The notes under the pieces were generated by a model. That model was not told the DNA's origin and ran no database searches. It worked only from the letters and a program-made list of their open reading frames with translations. Below are positions 52,451 to 64,000 of a stretch of DNA of 64,000 nt, piece after piece (within the stretch, counting starts at the first letter, position 1; the number at the start of each line of letters is the position of its first letter). Position numbers and translations under genes: made by a program. Source of the stretch: Urechis unicinctus. Taxonomy: Eukaryota; Annelida; Polychaeta; Xenopneusta; Urechidae. The stretch lies in NCBI GenBank assembly GCA_034190875.2, contig CM067356.1, forward strand, positions 64,888,298 through 64,952,297, written 5' to 3'.

Positions 52451-52765
52451 TTAATGACAATGATTATGTCTGAAATTTGCATTTTCAGCTTTGCCGGAGT
52501 AGCGTTCATAAAAAACCATCGCGACATGGGAAACGTTAATACCTCGAATTGCATAGGAAATGACCAAGTCGTAGACCATACTACTTGACATTTGACATTT
52601 GAAGCAGATTCCTGGATACCCAGGTTCTCTTCGCCAAACAATTTCGTAATAACTACATTTGTGGCAATTCGACGAATCGGAAATGGGACGTTTACGATAG
52701 TAACCACGCACAAAGGCTGAGGATTCTTTTATGACACCTACTAATACCTCACATCCCAAAAACAA
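52451..52765 (-). other. 104-aa Cys-containing open frame, unknown
   Basis: A minus-strand frame with two CxxC pairs about 20 residues apart (NCHKCS and ICFKCQ), reminiscent of a zinc-binding module, but no family matches. A 13-bp string CGTTAATACCTCG occurs twice beneath it (52428 and 52534), so the region is itself partly duplicated. Low confidence as a gene. Confidence 0.2.
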
Positions 52766-53933
52766 ATCCTATTTAGTATTCAGGACTTTAGTAGACTATA
52801 ATAGGCCTGAAATCAACCGGTCGGATATCTGAAGAATATTATCAGATGTGATGCTACAACTGACCAAAGTTAAATGCACACAGGTTCTAATTTGATGTGG
52901 AAATCCAATCATACCTGCTTATTATGTCAAACAATGGTTCTGCATCTATCATGGGTGCCTAACTCCTTTCTAATGTCTCGCCGGACATGCTGTATATAGC
53001 TCGTACATGTGCTTAAATGGCTAGTGGAGCATCCAATTCCACGTGGTTGTTTGACGCAATTATTTTACAGGATTCCTTTGCAAAGTGTGCATGTTATGTT
53101 AGGTTACCATGGCGGCCATCTAAATACCTAATAAGATAATATGCATCAGAACAGTATAATTGCATAAGATGCATATTGTGATTATTCATATTCTATATTT
53201 GTCTAAGGCTCCACCCCCTTGATCAGTTGTGAAACGACCCTTTGTAGGGCCAGTTGATAAATCAACCTCTGACTTTAACCTCAGTTATCCGAAGCGTTAC
53301 AAAAGATGTAGCAAAACACTAGTAGACGCGGAATAGCAGCAGTTGTATTCCTGGTTACAAGAGTTGATAAAGGGTTGCTGTAGTGGTATTCATCTGCGTA
53401 ATACACCGATAAAAAATCAATCAATGCCATGCGGTCAACAGCTGTATTACTTCAAATAAAACACAGGTATTATGACATATATAGCATATATTGTCTGAAA
53501 TAGACAGACAAATTATACTATTTCAATGAATTTGAGAGCGTCAAAGTTGCTTAACTAGTATATCGATAAATAATAATGCTCTCCACTTTCTTCCCACCCT
53601 TCCCTTGCAAGGTGTTACACCATCCTCATACTTTAACCTGCATTCTCTCTTGTTATTTGCGCCGTCGCAACGTTGAATAATGCTGATGCTTATTACACAA
53701 CCACTTGATTAGGGAAGATAACATACAGGGCTTGAGTTTTCTTAAATAAAGGAAAAATGTTTTGATAAACTGCACGTCCACCAGGCTTTTATAGTCAGGG
53801 GAACAAGATCGCAACTTCTGCTGTGTCATGCATAGTTGCTAGAGACGGTACCACTCTCAGACCTCACATCATATGTCATAATGACGAAGACGCGTTTTTC
53901 TAGACAATGTAAGCTAGTTTTTCTCCTAGTTGG

Positions 53934-53935
<2 letters not shown>

Positions 53936-53988
<53 letters not shown>

Positions 53989-53998
53989 TGTATAAGGG

Positions 53999-54055
<57 letters not shown>

Positions 54056-54083
54056 CAATACACACATATATATATATATATAT

Positions 54084-54130
<47 letters not shown>

Positions 54131-54149
54131 CTATATTTATATATATATA

Positions 54150-54209
<60 letters not shown>

Positions 54210-54211
54210 TT
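53936..54211. repeat. Compound (TA)n tract
   Basis: Several TA runs separated by short unique pieces. Confidence 0.98.
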
Positions 54212-57200
54212 ATCAAGGTAAATGCTTAATTATCCGGCATAGGCATTAAAACAGCTTTTGGTATGGTTGTTTTCATTTGTTAGACGCTTTATGCATCACA
54301 GCCACTGAATACATATTTACAAAGGTGAACTTGCAACTTACTAAGAATATGAGGTGGACTTTAATGAAAATGATGTGGATGATTTTTGTTAATTTGCAAT
54401 GACCACTCTATCTCATTAATAATGACTTTCATATTGACGATATGTTAATTTGTGTAGGGTATTCATTCCACCGGGCAGTAAAATTGTTAATATAAACAGT
54501 ATAAATTGCCGATTATATGACAATTGATGGTACATTGCGGGGAGCAAAGATGTGATGTGCATTGCACAGCACAGGTTGTACTCATTTTATAATTATTCAA
54601 CTAGGCGTCGTTAGCTTTACACAGGAACACATTTGTCTAGTTCTCAACTGACGGACAATACCGCTGAGTATACAATGTGTTGGCGAATTATTGTGTAACA
54701 AATGGTGATTCATTCAATTCAATTAAGCAGGCAAATATTCACTGCTAACATCATTTCTAGATAAAAACCTTAGATATATTATTTGTGGGGAACATTTATC
54801 TGATCACAATCTGACTAAAGTGATTATATACACACTACCCATTGTTAAATGTATCTGCACTGATAGTAATCCTCCTTAGACAATTTGACACTATTTGGTG
54901 ATCAACGCGGTTTACTCTCGCTCTCATTCTTATACGCTGAATACTAAACTATGAACGTATATTTAGTGAGTGCCCTCGGTAATTTTTGAGGCGTCGAAAA
55001 CATTCTTTTAAACAATATTTCGGCGATAAATAACTAATTACACGTCATAGGCAATATAAAAATTTGTTCAGAGCACCCCGTCAGTTCTGTTCAACTACAA
55101 AAATTTCCAGCATGCCGTTTGCGATTACATTGCACAAGTGTGAGGTGTTATTAATGTGCTGTGCTGTATGCTATGAAATTGTATGCATGACCACGACCGT
55201 CGTTTTTTTTTCCACCACACATGAAACCTGTTACTGAAAACAAGGTAATTGTTGTCGACATGTCTCCAACACTAAATAGTTAGTAGTTGTGTGAAAACAA
55301 ACTTTGTGTTTCACTTTTGTGATATCATTTAATTTGCATGCAGCTGGGTGCAAAACCAATTACCTTTGGAAAAACTGGATTTTTTTTAGCATGATCGGGG
55401 AGTAGCGATGTATTATACAAATTAACCTGTCCCGGCTTGCTTCTTTCATACGTAAGCTCTTACGGGAAAATATTATTTTTGATTTCCTGCCTTTTCGCTT
55501 TAAAGATCAACCGGATACGTTGTATAGCCTTAATGGCTAGCTGGATATGTGACGCGGAAACATCCCTCATGGCAGCATTTGACAGGAGACCTTGTCTGCG
55601 TTGGCCATCATCACATGTGGCATGCATGCAGATATATAAAATATGAGCAATGATGGTCCGCATATCCCCGTGATATAGTGCACGAGCATCCACATGTGCA
55701 TCCAGTACATCGTATTATAATGCATCGATTCACAAAGATCCCACTGATGTAATTGCAAAGAAACTATCTTCTTATTCATTCATATTTACCATTAATGAAT
55801 ATTCAAGTGATACTGAGGAATAATACATTATCTCATATTTATTCACTTGGATGCCTTTAATTAATGTGTATACTCTTCGTTCTTTTCCTTGTTATGTCGG
55901 CAAATTAATAGCAGCTATTTTACATCAGCACATTCATTGTATAACTGATACTGTTTACGTATATTCGTATTAAAATTGACGTTTTCGTGCAGTTGAAAAG
56001 AATGCCAGCCTGAATATCATATGTTACATCTTTATGCATGAAACTAAAGACCCCCAATGAAATCATGGGCGAGCCTATTGGTGAATTTCGCACAGATGTA
56101 AGAGGTGTTATAGCTAATACTCCGCTTTTGTGCTTGATTTCCTTTGGTCATAAATGATTAATAGCCCCCTGTCCTTGAGAAGCGTGGGAAACATATCCTT
56201 CCATTCGATATATTAAAGAAGAGTATAATGGAAGATTAGGCGGCACAATGAATAATCATACCGCCCCGACACTGCGCATGTGATAAAAAATACCGTTACC
56301 AGAAGCATTGAAAGACCTCATACAACGATTGTTCAAGCATATGAAGAAATCTGATGCTGCATCTAATAGACGCATTTGACCCCTCCATATTATCAATATG
56401 CTTCCGGTACAAACATTCCGTTGCATGGTGCATAAGAGTTCTTAAGTTAAACAAGAGCTAGTTAGAAATTAGCAGTGGCATTGCATGCTAGGTCGACTTA
56501 CTTCAACCTTTTGGGAATTAGCAGAGCTATTAGAAACTAGTTTGATTAATGAGATGTAAAACATCCAGAAATGAATGAGAGAAATATCTTTTTCAATAAT
56601 ATGCTAATAAAGACCATTGCTAAACCTGCGTGATTGAGGCAAATAACTTTCATCTGGATAGGTTAACTGTATTATAGCATTGATAAGTACCTGGTGATGG
56701 GTTTGCTGTATAAATATTTCTTTTGCCACAAAGCTTAATTACTGTCGTCTTGAAGATTTCGGCTAAGCGTATGCAGACAAGAGCAAATTTATAGAAACTG
56801 AAGTGTAACTCAAACCAAAGCAAAAGTAGCAAACAAAGCAAGCAGCAAACAGGCAGAAATCAAAAAGGAAAACAAGCAGAATGAAAACGAAAAATTGCAC
56901 TGCAACAAAATTAAGAAATATGTAGCAATAACATATCTGGACTTACGATCAATGTTTACGATCAGAAAACTGCGTTATGGCATTTACAAATTGACCTTCA
57001 CTGCAACTATTAAGAGACATTTGGTCGGTCTGCAGTTGTGCACCGTAAAGGGATGCTGCTTATCTTAAAAAGCCATAAATGATTTTACAGCCGGTAGCAG
57101 TGCAAAAAATCTACGAGGTCAAAGTTACAGCTGTAAATCAATACTCCGCCACGGCCGCTGCAATTAGTCATACTCTGGTATGGCTCATTGATGCCATGCA

Positions 57201-58970
57201 GTGATGACGTTCCTTTGCATTGCATTAACAGTGCATGCGGTTATTCTCTCTTCATTTGCTGTCACGTCGCAGCTGTTTTTTCGGGAGGGCAGCAAGAAAA
57301 TGAAATACATCACCGATTATGTAAGAACGTGTTAAGAACAAAAATGTGTTTTTAGGGCAATAATGTTGACAATTGCACATACATACTGCCGTTACATTAA
57401 TATACTTCGAAATTATCCTATATGAAACTGACTGCAAAGCGTAGGTCAGCTTATATGTTCTTCTCATATTGCAGATATGACCTATGACAGAGGTAATCCT
57501 ACCGATGCGGACTACTGAACTTGATTCATCAAACCGTGCTGGACAGGGGATCATAGACATATATTCCACGTGATTAAGTGAGCAGGTGAGTTGATGAACA
57601 AATCTTTTTATCGACAAACCGGCGCAAAGGCAGTAAAATTATAACTCAGTAATGCGTGTTATTCAAAGTTTATTTGCACAATACAATGTTTAACCATCCC
57701 TGTCAGTATTTTTTTAATTGTGCTTTAAGACATAGCAGTATTTATAAGTTGCAAACATAATTTTTTAACATCCTTATGTTTACTTCGTTCGTAAGGATGT
57801 GTCATTGGATTAAGTAATCAATAAATCACGTCACGGCGAATGGTAGACAAAACTTCCTGTTGGCCGGTATGTTGCTGTAGAAAACAATGCGGTGATCAGG
57901 CGGCAAAATTAATAAGCTGATGACCTCACCGTCACGCCTGTGATATCAAACGCTGTCACATCGAACATTCCAACGGCATACAGCGAATTTTTAGCATCTG
58001 ATTTTCTGTGTCGAATCGAAACATATTTGACACCAATCCTAGTTTATATAGCTTTTATTACTCCTATACCGTTGCATTGCACAAAATGATTCTTGACAAT
58101 ATTGCAGAGCAAATAGGATATTAGAATGATCACGAATGCGTCAACAAATAATGAAATGGCCAATTTCAAGAAAGTATATTGGATCAATATCCTGTCGTTT
58201 ACTCTCTTTTACATCTAGGATCCTATGCAATTGGATGCACAAATGAGCACACGTCTGTTTCAAAATCCATTATCTTTGGCAGCATGCATACAAAGTTAGC
58301 TATTATGGTAGCGTTAATGAAACAACGTAGAAAATCCCTTCTATCAAATGATAGATATATACTGACAGTTAAGTTGTTAATGATAACTAAGGCGGGGTGT
58401 ACGATTATCACGCATCTCTATAAAGCTAATGATTTTGAATAAAACTAAATAGCAACCATCAACATGTCTGCAATATTCTAGGGCACATTTCAGTAACTAG
58501 GATTTGGATGATAGTATGCCCAAAAGCTGAGCATTAATTTGTGAGCCATTAAATATTGTTCAATAAGATGTTGTTCCTATTCATAGTAGCATGTAAATGT
58601 TGAACACGGAAATATGATTTGTTGGGATCAAAGTGCTTTGGTATTGTTGTCCATCCATATTCTATTAAATGTTGGAGATATGATTGGAATCTTTCCTCAT
58701 ATGATTGGGTCGAAGATTTTTAATCAAATATACAACAAACAATTATCGGGAGATTACATCGGATGACAAAACAAGTTAACATAATCCTGTTTGATTATGA
58801 TCTCAGCTTGCCAGTAAAATTATTTGATGTTTATTTCTCATAAATTATAGGCAGGACATCCTGTCGGCCTGTATGTTGCCTTCCGCATTGATCAAATAAA
58901 TTATGCAATGAGTACGAAATGTGTTAAGAATTTGATAACTGATTGATCAATGGCGTTTCAGAATTGTAGC
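54212..58970. other. No recognised gene
   Basis: The longest open frame is 57252-57617 (minus, 121 aa, 9 Cys), with no recognisable domain. A 90-bp A-rich, T-poor stretch lies at about 56815-56905. Nothing else could be supported. Confidence 0.35.
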
Positions 58971-58978
58971 ACATGCGT

Positions 58979-59169
58979 GATTTTGAGAGTCGGATATTAA
59001 CATTTTTCATATAATTCAAAATCGTTCGGCAAGACTCGCAGCGATTAGTTGTCGCCGTATATATATCATATATGCTTGAATTTGAGAGTCGGATATTAAC
59101 ATTTTTCATATACAAACTGGAGAGTAAGTAATCCAAATCAGTCAGCAAGGCATGCAGCAATTAGTTGTC
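58979..59169 (+). repeat. Tandem duplication, about 75-95 bp units
   Basis: TTTGAGAGTCGGATATTAAC and following bases occur at 58982 and 59081, and both copies end in a GATTAGTTGTC/AATTAGTTGTC string. The second copy has about 18 extra bases in the middle. Confidence 0.9.
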
Positions 59170-62100
59170 TCCTGACGACTTAACAAAGAATCATGAAATG
59201 GGATTGATGTTAGTTCGTTCCATGGCATTTGTAGAGCTAGCATTATGTCCGTACGGCATTGGGAGGTACATAACCACATGTTGTTGTAATCATTATCAGA
59301 TGTACTTGGTATAAATGGGCTATGAACACACTTCATGAAGAGTCATGGGGAATACATAGAAATGTTTTCTAGTTAACAAAACATCAGAATGACAGTACAA
59401 AACATTGTTACATCAAACATTTTTACTATGAGTTTATCTGGGCAGTACACAATAATTGTTCCTGGAACCCAGAAACACAGTGGACGCTTCCCATAGTATA
59501 ATTTGTTTTGGCGTGTGCATTCCGTTACATAACACAAAACCATTGTTTAACCTTAAACGAGGCCCATTAGAAGTGGGCGACGAGTGAAATATCGCGTACG
59601 ATGTACATGTTTGATACAAAGGCATTAAGGAAGATGACCTCCTTCGAGGTTTTTTTGCCTTTAGTACATTAAACGATTCAATCAATTAGTGTGCGTTAAT
59701 GCATGACACAATACGGGTATCGTTGTTAACTGTTGCATCCTTGGACGCGAGAGGGTATTGCTTATTACATTTGCCGTTCCCTCGTTTTTACAGCGCGGAA
59801 TATTAGGCATCAAAGATCTTACGACTGCAAAACTGACAAAACATTCATTGATCTAGTAATTTATGTATATGCCCTCTTGCGAAAAGACGTTTTCCATTAA
59901 TTGTCCTGAGTCCTGATGTGTTATGAAAGAATCTATGTAGATTAATAACCAATATGTTTGCCACTGAAACAAGAGGTAAGTGTTACCCTTTATGCGTGTC
60001 GTTCGCTATTTTTGGTTAAACACTATTTATTTGATTATGTATTCAGGAAAGAAGTTGCTTATTATATTCATGCAATATAGTTCTACTTGTCTTACTTCGT
60101 TAATGTAATATCTTCCGCAAATTAGATCTTGCTACCTAAATTGGGATTACTCGAGATGCAATTCGACCTAATTACATCAGCATAATCCACAGCTTTTAAC
60201 ATTTAAGGGAGGTTCTCGTAGAATTATGAAGTATACGCAGTTAGTTATTAGAAAAACGTGTACTTGATTAAGTGCTCAGAATTTTTTTTCCTTCGACTGA
60301 TGTCTGACTGTCTTGTCATTTGAATTCCGCATTTGACATCCTCATGATTAGATATATATTTACATCATGAAGAATTTATTGAAAACTCCCATCATAATAT
60401 GGCTAATGGTTAATATGGCTGGGTTAATGTCTGTTTTAATCTGCTTGTAGCCTGAAACAGCAGATTTATTTTCTTTCTATTACCAGCAGTGCTATTGTAG
60501 ACCTGACATCAGGAAATATTCAATTTGTGTGGATAGTATATTTCTATTATGGCTAAAGTGTGAATGTACTTGTGTCTGAGTGACAGAACAAAACAAATAA
60601 TAAGAGCTGTTGCTGCTCATGATTGTAATGATTTATCAACATCTATTTTACATTACGGCCTAACAAATTATTGCATAACAAGTCGTAAATATTACTCATA
60701 TGCGAAGCTATTGTTACAGGGACCGTGATCTTATGCATATCATTCGAAGGATTAGTTAAATTGGCCGGAATATATTTCCGTTTTAAGGATTTTGCAGCAT
60801 ATTCCATAATGATAATGTATATACCTCTGCAGAAAAGCTTCGAATGATTTCATAAATCAGCATCCACTTTATACCGATTGAGTATATATCGCTCAGATTT
60901 AGCTTTTGAAAGCTGCTCCTGACATATAAATATCCTACGTTTGCAATATCATCCTTTCAATGGAAAATTTTTCATACTGATGTTTGCCAAAAGGAAATAT
61001 CAAGTACATAATCACCGCACTTCACAAATATGGTAAACGGACGCTAAATGTTATATCACTTTATCAATGTATTTAGTAAAAGGCATAGTTAACAAAGCTC
61101 CATTTTATTTATAACCTCATGCATGGTAATCGCTGGATACATTTTACATATGAATAGTTAAGAAATCAAATATTTTGCAAATTCCCAGTGGAAATTTGCT
61201 ACCACAGCGTCAGCATCTTAAATATCTTTATGATGGGAATGTATAACTACAAGCGACAAATGTTGTTCAAAGTGGTGATGCAAACATAGTTTCTTTGGTC
61301 ATAAATATTTGTTTGCGAGTTATTTGATGCCATGATAAACGCTGCAGAGGAGCATCATTGCATCAGATATTCCTAGAGAAAGCCAACAATCAATGGCTCA
61401 GTATTTTGCAGAGTCAGTTACGTCAGTCAATCTATGAATATACCGTGCAAAATAACGTCATATATATTAGAGTGTACAGTATCCTATCAGCATTATACTT
61501 GCGCAGCAAAGAATAGTATTTTTGGATATGCTTGCGAACATTCGGCGCCGCTGATGAAATCGGCGTCCGTGCAGCTTACCTACACCAAGACATTTTTTGC
61601 ACACACGATTCGAATGGGACATTCTGCGCAAAGATGAAAGTTGTTGTCTTGACCTTGATTTCTTTTTAAGGTCAAGGTCGTTGAAAATGTAGGAATCCCG
61701 GAGCGCCAATATCTCTGTGTATATCTGTCCGATCGTATAAAATAGATCATATTTAATATTTTTTTTAAATGTCAAGCCGAAAATTCTCAGTGTAAGCTTA
61801 ATGTAAACATTATCATATTTCAGATGATGATAGAAATTGTGTCAAATATTGTAGAACCAGTATCAATCACATGGTTGATGTCGATGACGTAACTATTTTA
61901 TTATCTCCATGCATACTCCTCTGATTGCTACAAAGTTAACATATTCTGGTTGCCTGATTCTGTTACAAATTTTATTCTGAATATGTGAAATTTCAAATGT
62001 TAAATGTTTTTAAAACGCCGCTGGTCGAAATCTTCTGGAAGCCAAATTCTGTAAATATCGTAAAAGTTAGTAATGAACTGGCCAATTATCAACGGCTTAC

Positions 62101-62550
62101 CAACAAATGTAATGTGCCCTTTCTTCGTCGTTTATGGTCGTATCTTTATTGTGAACAAATAACGATGACATACAATTATAAATTATTTATAGTTAGCTAC
62201 TAAACAAAACTCAAGGTACAGCAGTCCGGATCGGAAAGCCTCATTGCAGCTGAACGTTCGCGGCCAAATCGTCGCATAATATGTAAGAGTGACGTTTAAT
62301 CAAGTAATCGAATGTAGCAAAGCGACCCATTCAGGAATTAAATAGATTTAGCATTCAAATGGGGGAAAACATTATCAGACCAAGTAGCATGTAGATGCTG
62401 ACCCCATTGTAAAGCACTTACATCACACGAATTTGTTAAAATTCCTAATATAATCATCCCTAATGGCGGCATAATCATCCCTTATAATCGGCATATCACT
62501 ATACTTCTTTCAATAAGTAGAATCATGCCGGTCATACCTGATAACAATGG
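59170..62550. other. No recognised gene
   Basis: Open frames at 59434-59685 (-), 61434-61637 (+) and 61467-61775 (-) are short and unassigned. A perfect 9-bp stem hairpin (CTTGACCTT / AAGGTCAAG) lies at 61648-61676. Confidence 0.35.
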
Positions 62551-62554
62551 CATA

Positions 62555-62780
62555 GTTAATGAAGATGATAGTGAAGGGCACGATTGTTACCATGATGATG
62601 GTGATTATGATGACAATAGAGAGTTTTATGCTTGTGATAGTGACAATGATGATGATGATTAACGTGACAATGATGATACATGGGGCGATAATAAATATGA
62701 GGATCACAATGATTACAATGATTATGATGCCAATGATAACGATGATTAAAAACATAATGATTATGATGATGCTGATGAAT
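62555..62780 (+). repeat. Degenerate (GAT)n tract
   Basis: Many GAT triplets broken by other triplets. The poly-Met and poly-Ile frames across it are artefacts. Its flanks do not match the block J units at the left end of the window. Confidence 0.85.
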
Positions 62781-63303
62781 TTAAAACTGTTAGTATAGTT
62801 CCTCTTTTACCACAACGTAATTCTAGATTCTAATTGATTGAACGCATTCTCACGTCGAATCATTAACCCTCTGGACGCATGTATGCTTCGAGTTGACCTG
62901 AGCTTTTTTATTTTTCCATTAATTGTTTTACGCAATGCATTGTTCATATGTGTGCATGGCCAACCGTCGCTTCAGAGGGTGCATCTTGCGGAAGCCGCTC
63001 TACATAGTGTTCACCAATAAATAATAAGCTCCAGTAGCGTCGTGCGTGGCTGCACAGGCGCATTGAAAGTAGCTCTAGTGGCAGACGAGGGGTTAGGCAG
63101 ACTATATAAGCGCCGGTAAGAGAGTCAACAGGAAACCGCTCCCCCAATGCCTCTACTACCAATACAGAGGTGCTGAATGCGACAAATACACGCGATTGAC
63201 CCACTATTGACCCAAAGCGTTTACCACACAATGCCCCGTCATAAATATGCACATTTGCTATCAAAATGATGTGCGACGCGATGCTGAATCAGCATAAACC
63301 AAA
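62781..63303. other. Downstream region of the Kazal gene; no gene recognised
   Basis: Somewhat less AT-rich than its surroundings. A minus-strand frame of 106 aa (62944-63264) has no known domain. A TATA-like string (ACTATATAAG, 63101-63110, plus strand) is present with no gene behind it. Confidence 0.35.
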
Positions 63304-63309
63304 TTTATT
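63304..63309 (-). terminator. Poly(A) signal of the Kazal gene
   Basis: On the minus strand this reads AATAAA, about 140 bp past the TAG at 63450. No other feature explains it. Position and sequence fit a canonical cleavage/polyadenylation signal for the Kazal transcript, but the cleavage site cannot be seen. Confidence 0.6.
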
Positions 63310-63449
63310 TCTTCTTGCATGCGATAGGCTTGTTTAATTGATTATTATAGTCTTTCGGAATCATATTATCAAGTATACAAAAGCGGCAGAAATAGAATCA
63401 TGCGTCAATCAAGTCGACTGGTAAATACTTAGGGGTGTCAGCTACAACG

Positions 63450-63983
63450 CTAGCAGCGTCCCTTGTGCACTGGAGTTACATCCTGTCCGGACCTTAAATA
63501 TGCACAAACATTCGTGTTGTAACTGTTGAAGTTTAAAAGCTGCATATTTGCTATATGTGACAATTGGCAGGTGGTACGTACTTGCATGACATCACCACCA
63601 ACACGCATAGGTTGGGATATGTTGTACCGTCACTGCCGCACACTGGTCTGCGATGACTCGGACAAGGACGCCTGCACATGTCTGTAAAAGGAAAACGCAC
63701 ATTATTGAAAGCTGAATTGGTAAATACAAAATCTATAGGGAGATACAGACCCGAGGCCAATAAAGAAGCCTACCCAGAATGATCGATTCAGAAAACTAAC
63801 ACAATTTCCGAGTACTTCAATATCCCCGGCAATCCATAAAACGGCTACCTACCATACTAAATATCGCCAGCATTTGTATGTTTATATAAGATAAGGGAAG
63901 TAGCAAGTGTCGTACTTTTGGGATCACCATCTGGTCCACAGTCGCCCTCATGTGCCACAGTTAAGATGCCGATAGCACCAGAC
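63450..63983 (-). CDS. Kazal-type serine protease inhibitor gene, last three coding exons (5' part lies outside the window)
   Basis: Three minus-strand exons join in frame: 63983-63916, 63681-63582 and 63492-63450 (TAG at 63452-63450). All have AG acceptors and GT donors (GTACGA and GTACGT). The first exon ends a preceding Kazal domain (SGAIGILTVAHEGDC, whose Cys is the sixth of that domain) and adds a short linker. The second and third exons encode one whole terminal domain with spacing C-x3-C-x7-C-x10-C-x6-C-x13-C and the hallmark VCGSDGTTYPNLC. The final half, SGQDVTPVHKGRC, aligns with the matching half of the preceding domain. Phases are 2-in/1-out, 1-in/2-out, 2-in/stop, so each domain is split over two exons at the same place. 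The family consists of secreted inhibitors or extracellular matrix proteins. The reactive P1 position (second residue after Cys2) is Ser, so trypsin-type specificity is not expected; this is inference. Signal peptide and total domain number cannot be seen. Introns are short (234 and 89 bp). Confidence 0.9.
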
Positions 63984-64000
63984 CTGTCGATAAAATAATA

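Noticed and set aside
57252-57617. 121-aa minus-strand frame as a gene
   Set aside because: No domain, no splice context and composition typical of chance frames in AT-rich DNA; noted only in the gene-poor entry.
61648-61676. 9-bp stem hairpin as a transcription terminator
   Set aside because: Such terminators do not apply to animal nuclear genes, and no transcript is indicated nearby.
63101-63110. Plus-strand TATA box as promoter of a gene
   Set aside because: No open frame or exon follows on the plus strand; it lies in the 3' region of the opposite-strand Kazal gene.

Overview
The window looks like animal nuclear DNA, probably from a marine invertebrate. It is AT-rich, almost free of long open reading frames, full of (TA)n and (GAT)n tracts, and holds split genes with GT-AG introns, a CR1/L2/Jockey-type LINE fragment and a decayed Polinton-type element. 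No taxon can be named from the sequence alone. No bacterial gene organisation, tRNA, rRNA or CRISPR array was seen.

Layout. (1) About 1-13,860 is an island of complex, low-copy repeats. Blocks of 100-450 bp recur two to four times in shuffled order, several carry a (GAT)n tract, and one copy is interrupted by a 225-bp insert flanked by a 6-bp direct repeat. A related block recurs inverted at 17.84-18.30 kb. (2) About 13.9-26.4 kb has no gene I recognise. It holds large (TA)n tracts at 16.0-16.5 and 18.8-19.0 kb and a 44-bp minisatellite at 20.8-21.0 kb. (3) About 26.4-29.3 kb is a broken Polinton/adintovirus-like fossil with a pX-like core-protein remnant and the N-terminal part of a type B DNA polymerase. 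(4) 31,243-50,586 is a head-to-tail duplication of a roughly 9.6-9.8 kb unit joined at a 3-bp microhomology (CAG). Each copy holds the same LINE endonuclease fragment, a (TA)n tract and several short unrecognised reading frames. A core of about 3.3 kb is nearly identical between copies while its flanks differ by roughly 2-4%, which suggests later gene conversion. (5) 50.6-63.3 kb is mostly unannotatable, with two more large (TA)n clusters and small tandem duplications. (6) At the right end, on the minus strand, lie the last three coding exons of a Kazal-type serine protease inhibitor gene, with stop codon and a poly(A) signal.

The one confident host gene is the Kazal gene. Its exon phases (1 then 2, repeating) show that each Kazal domain is built from two exons, a layout that lets whole domains be duplicated in frame. 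The rest is repeat biology: mosaic repeats, a recent segmental duplication and old mobile-element debris. I did not find a convincing new molecular system. The best leads are the duplication with its conversion-like tract and the mosaic repeat island.
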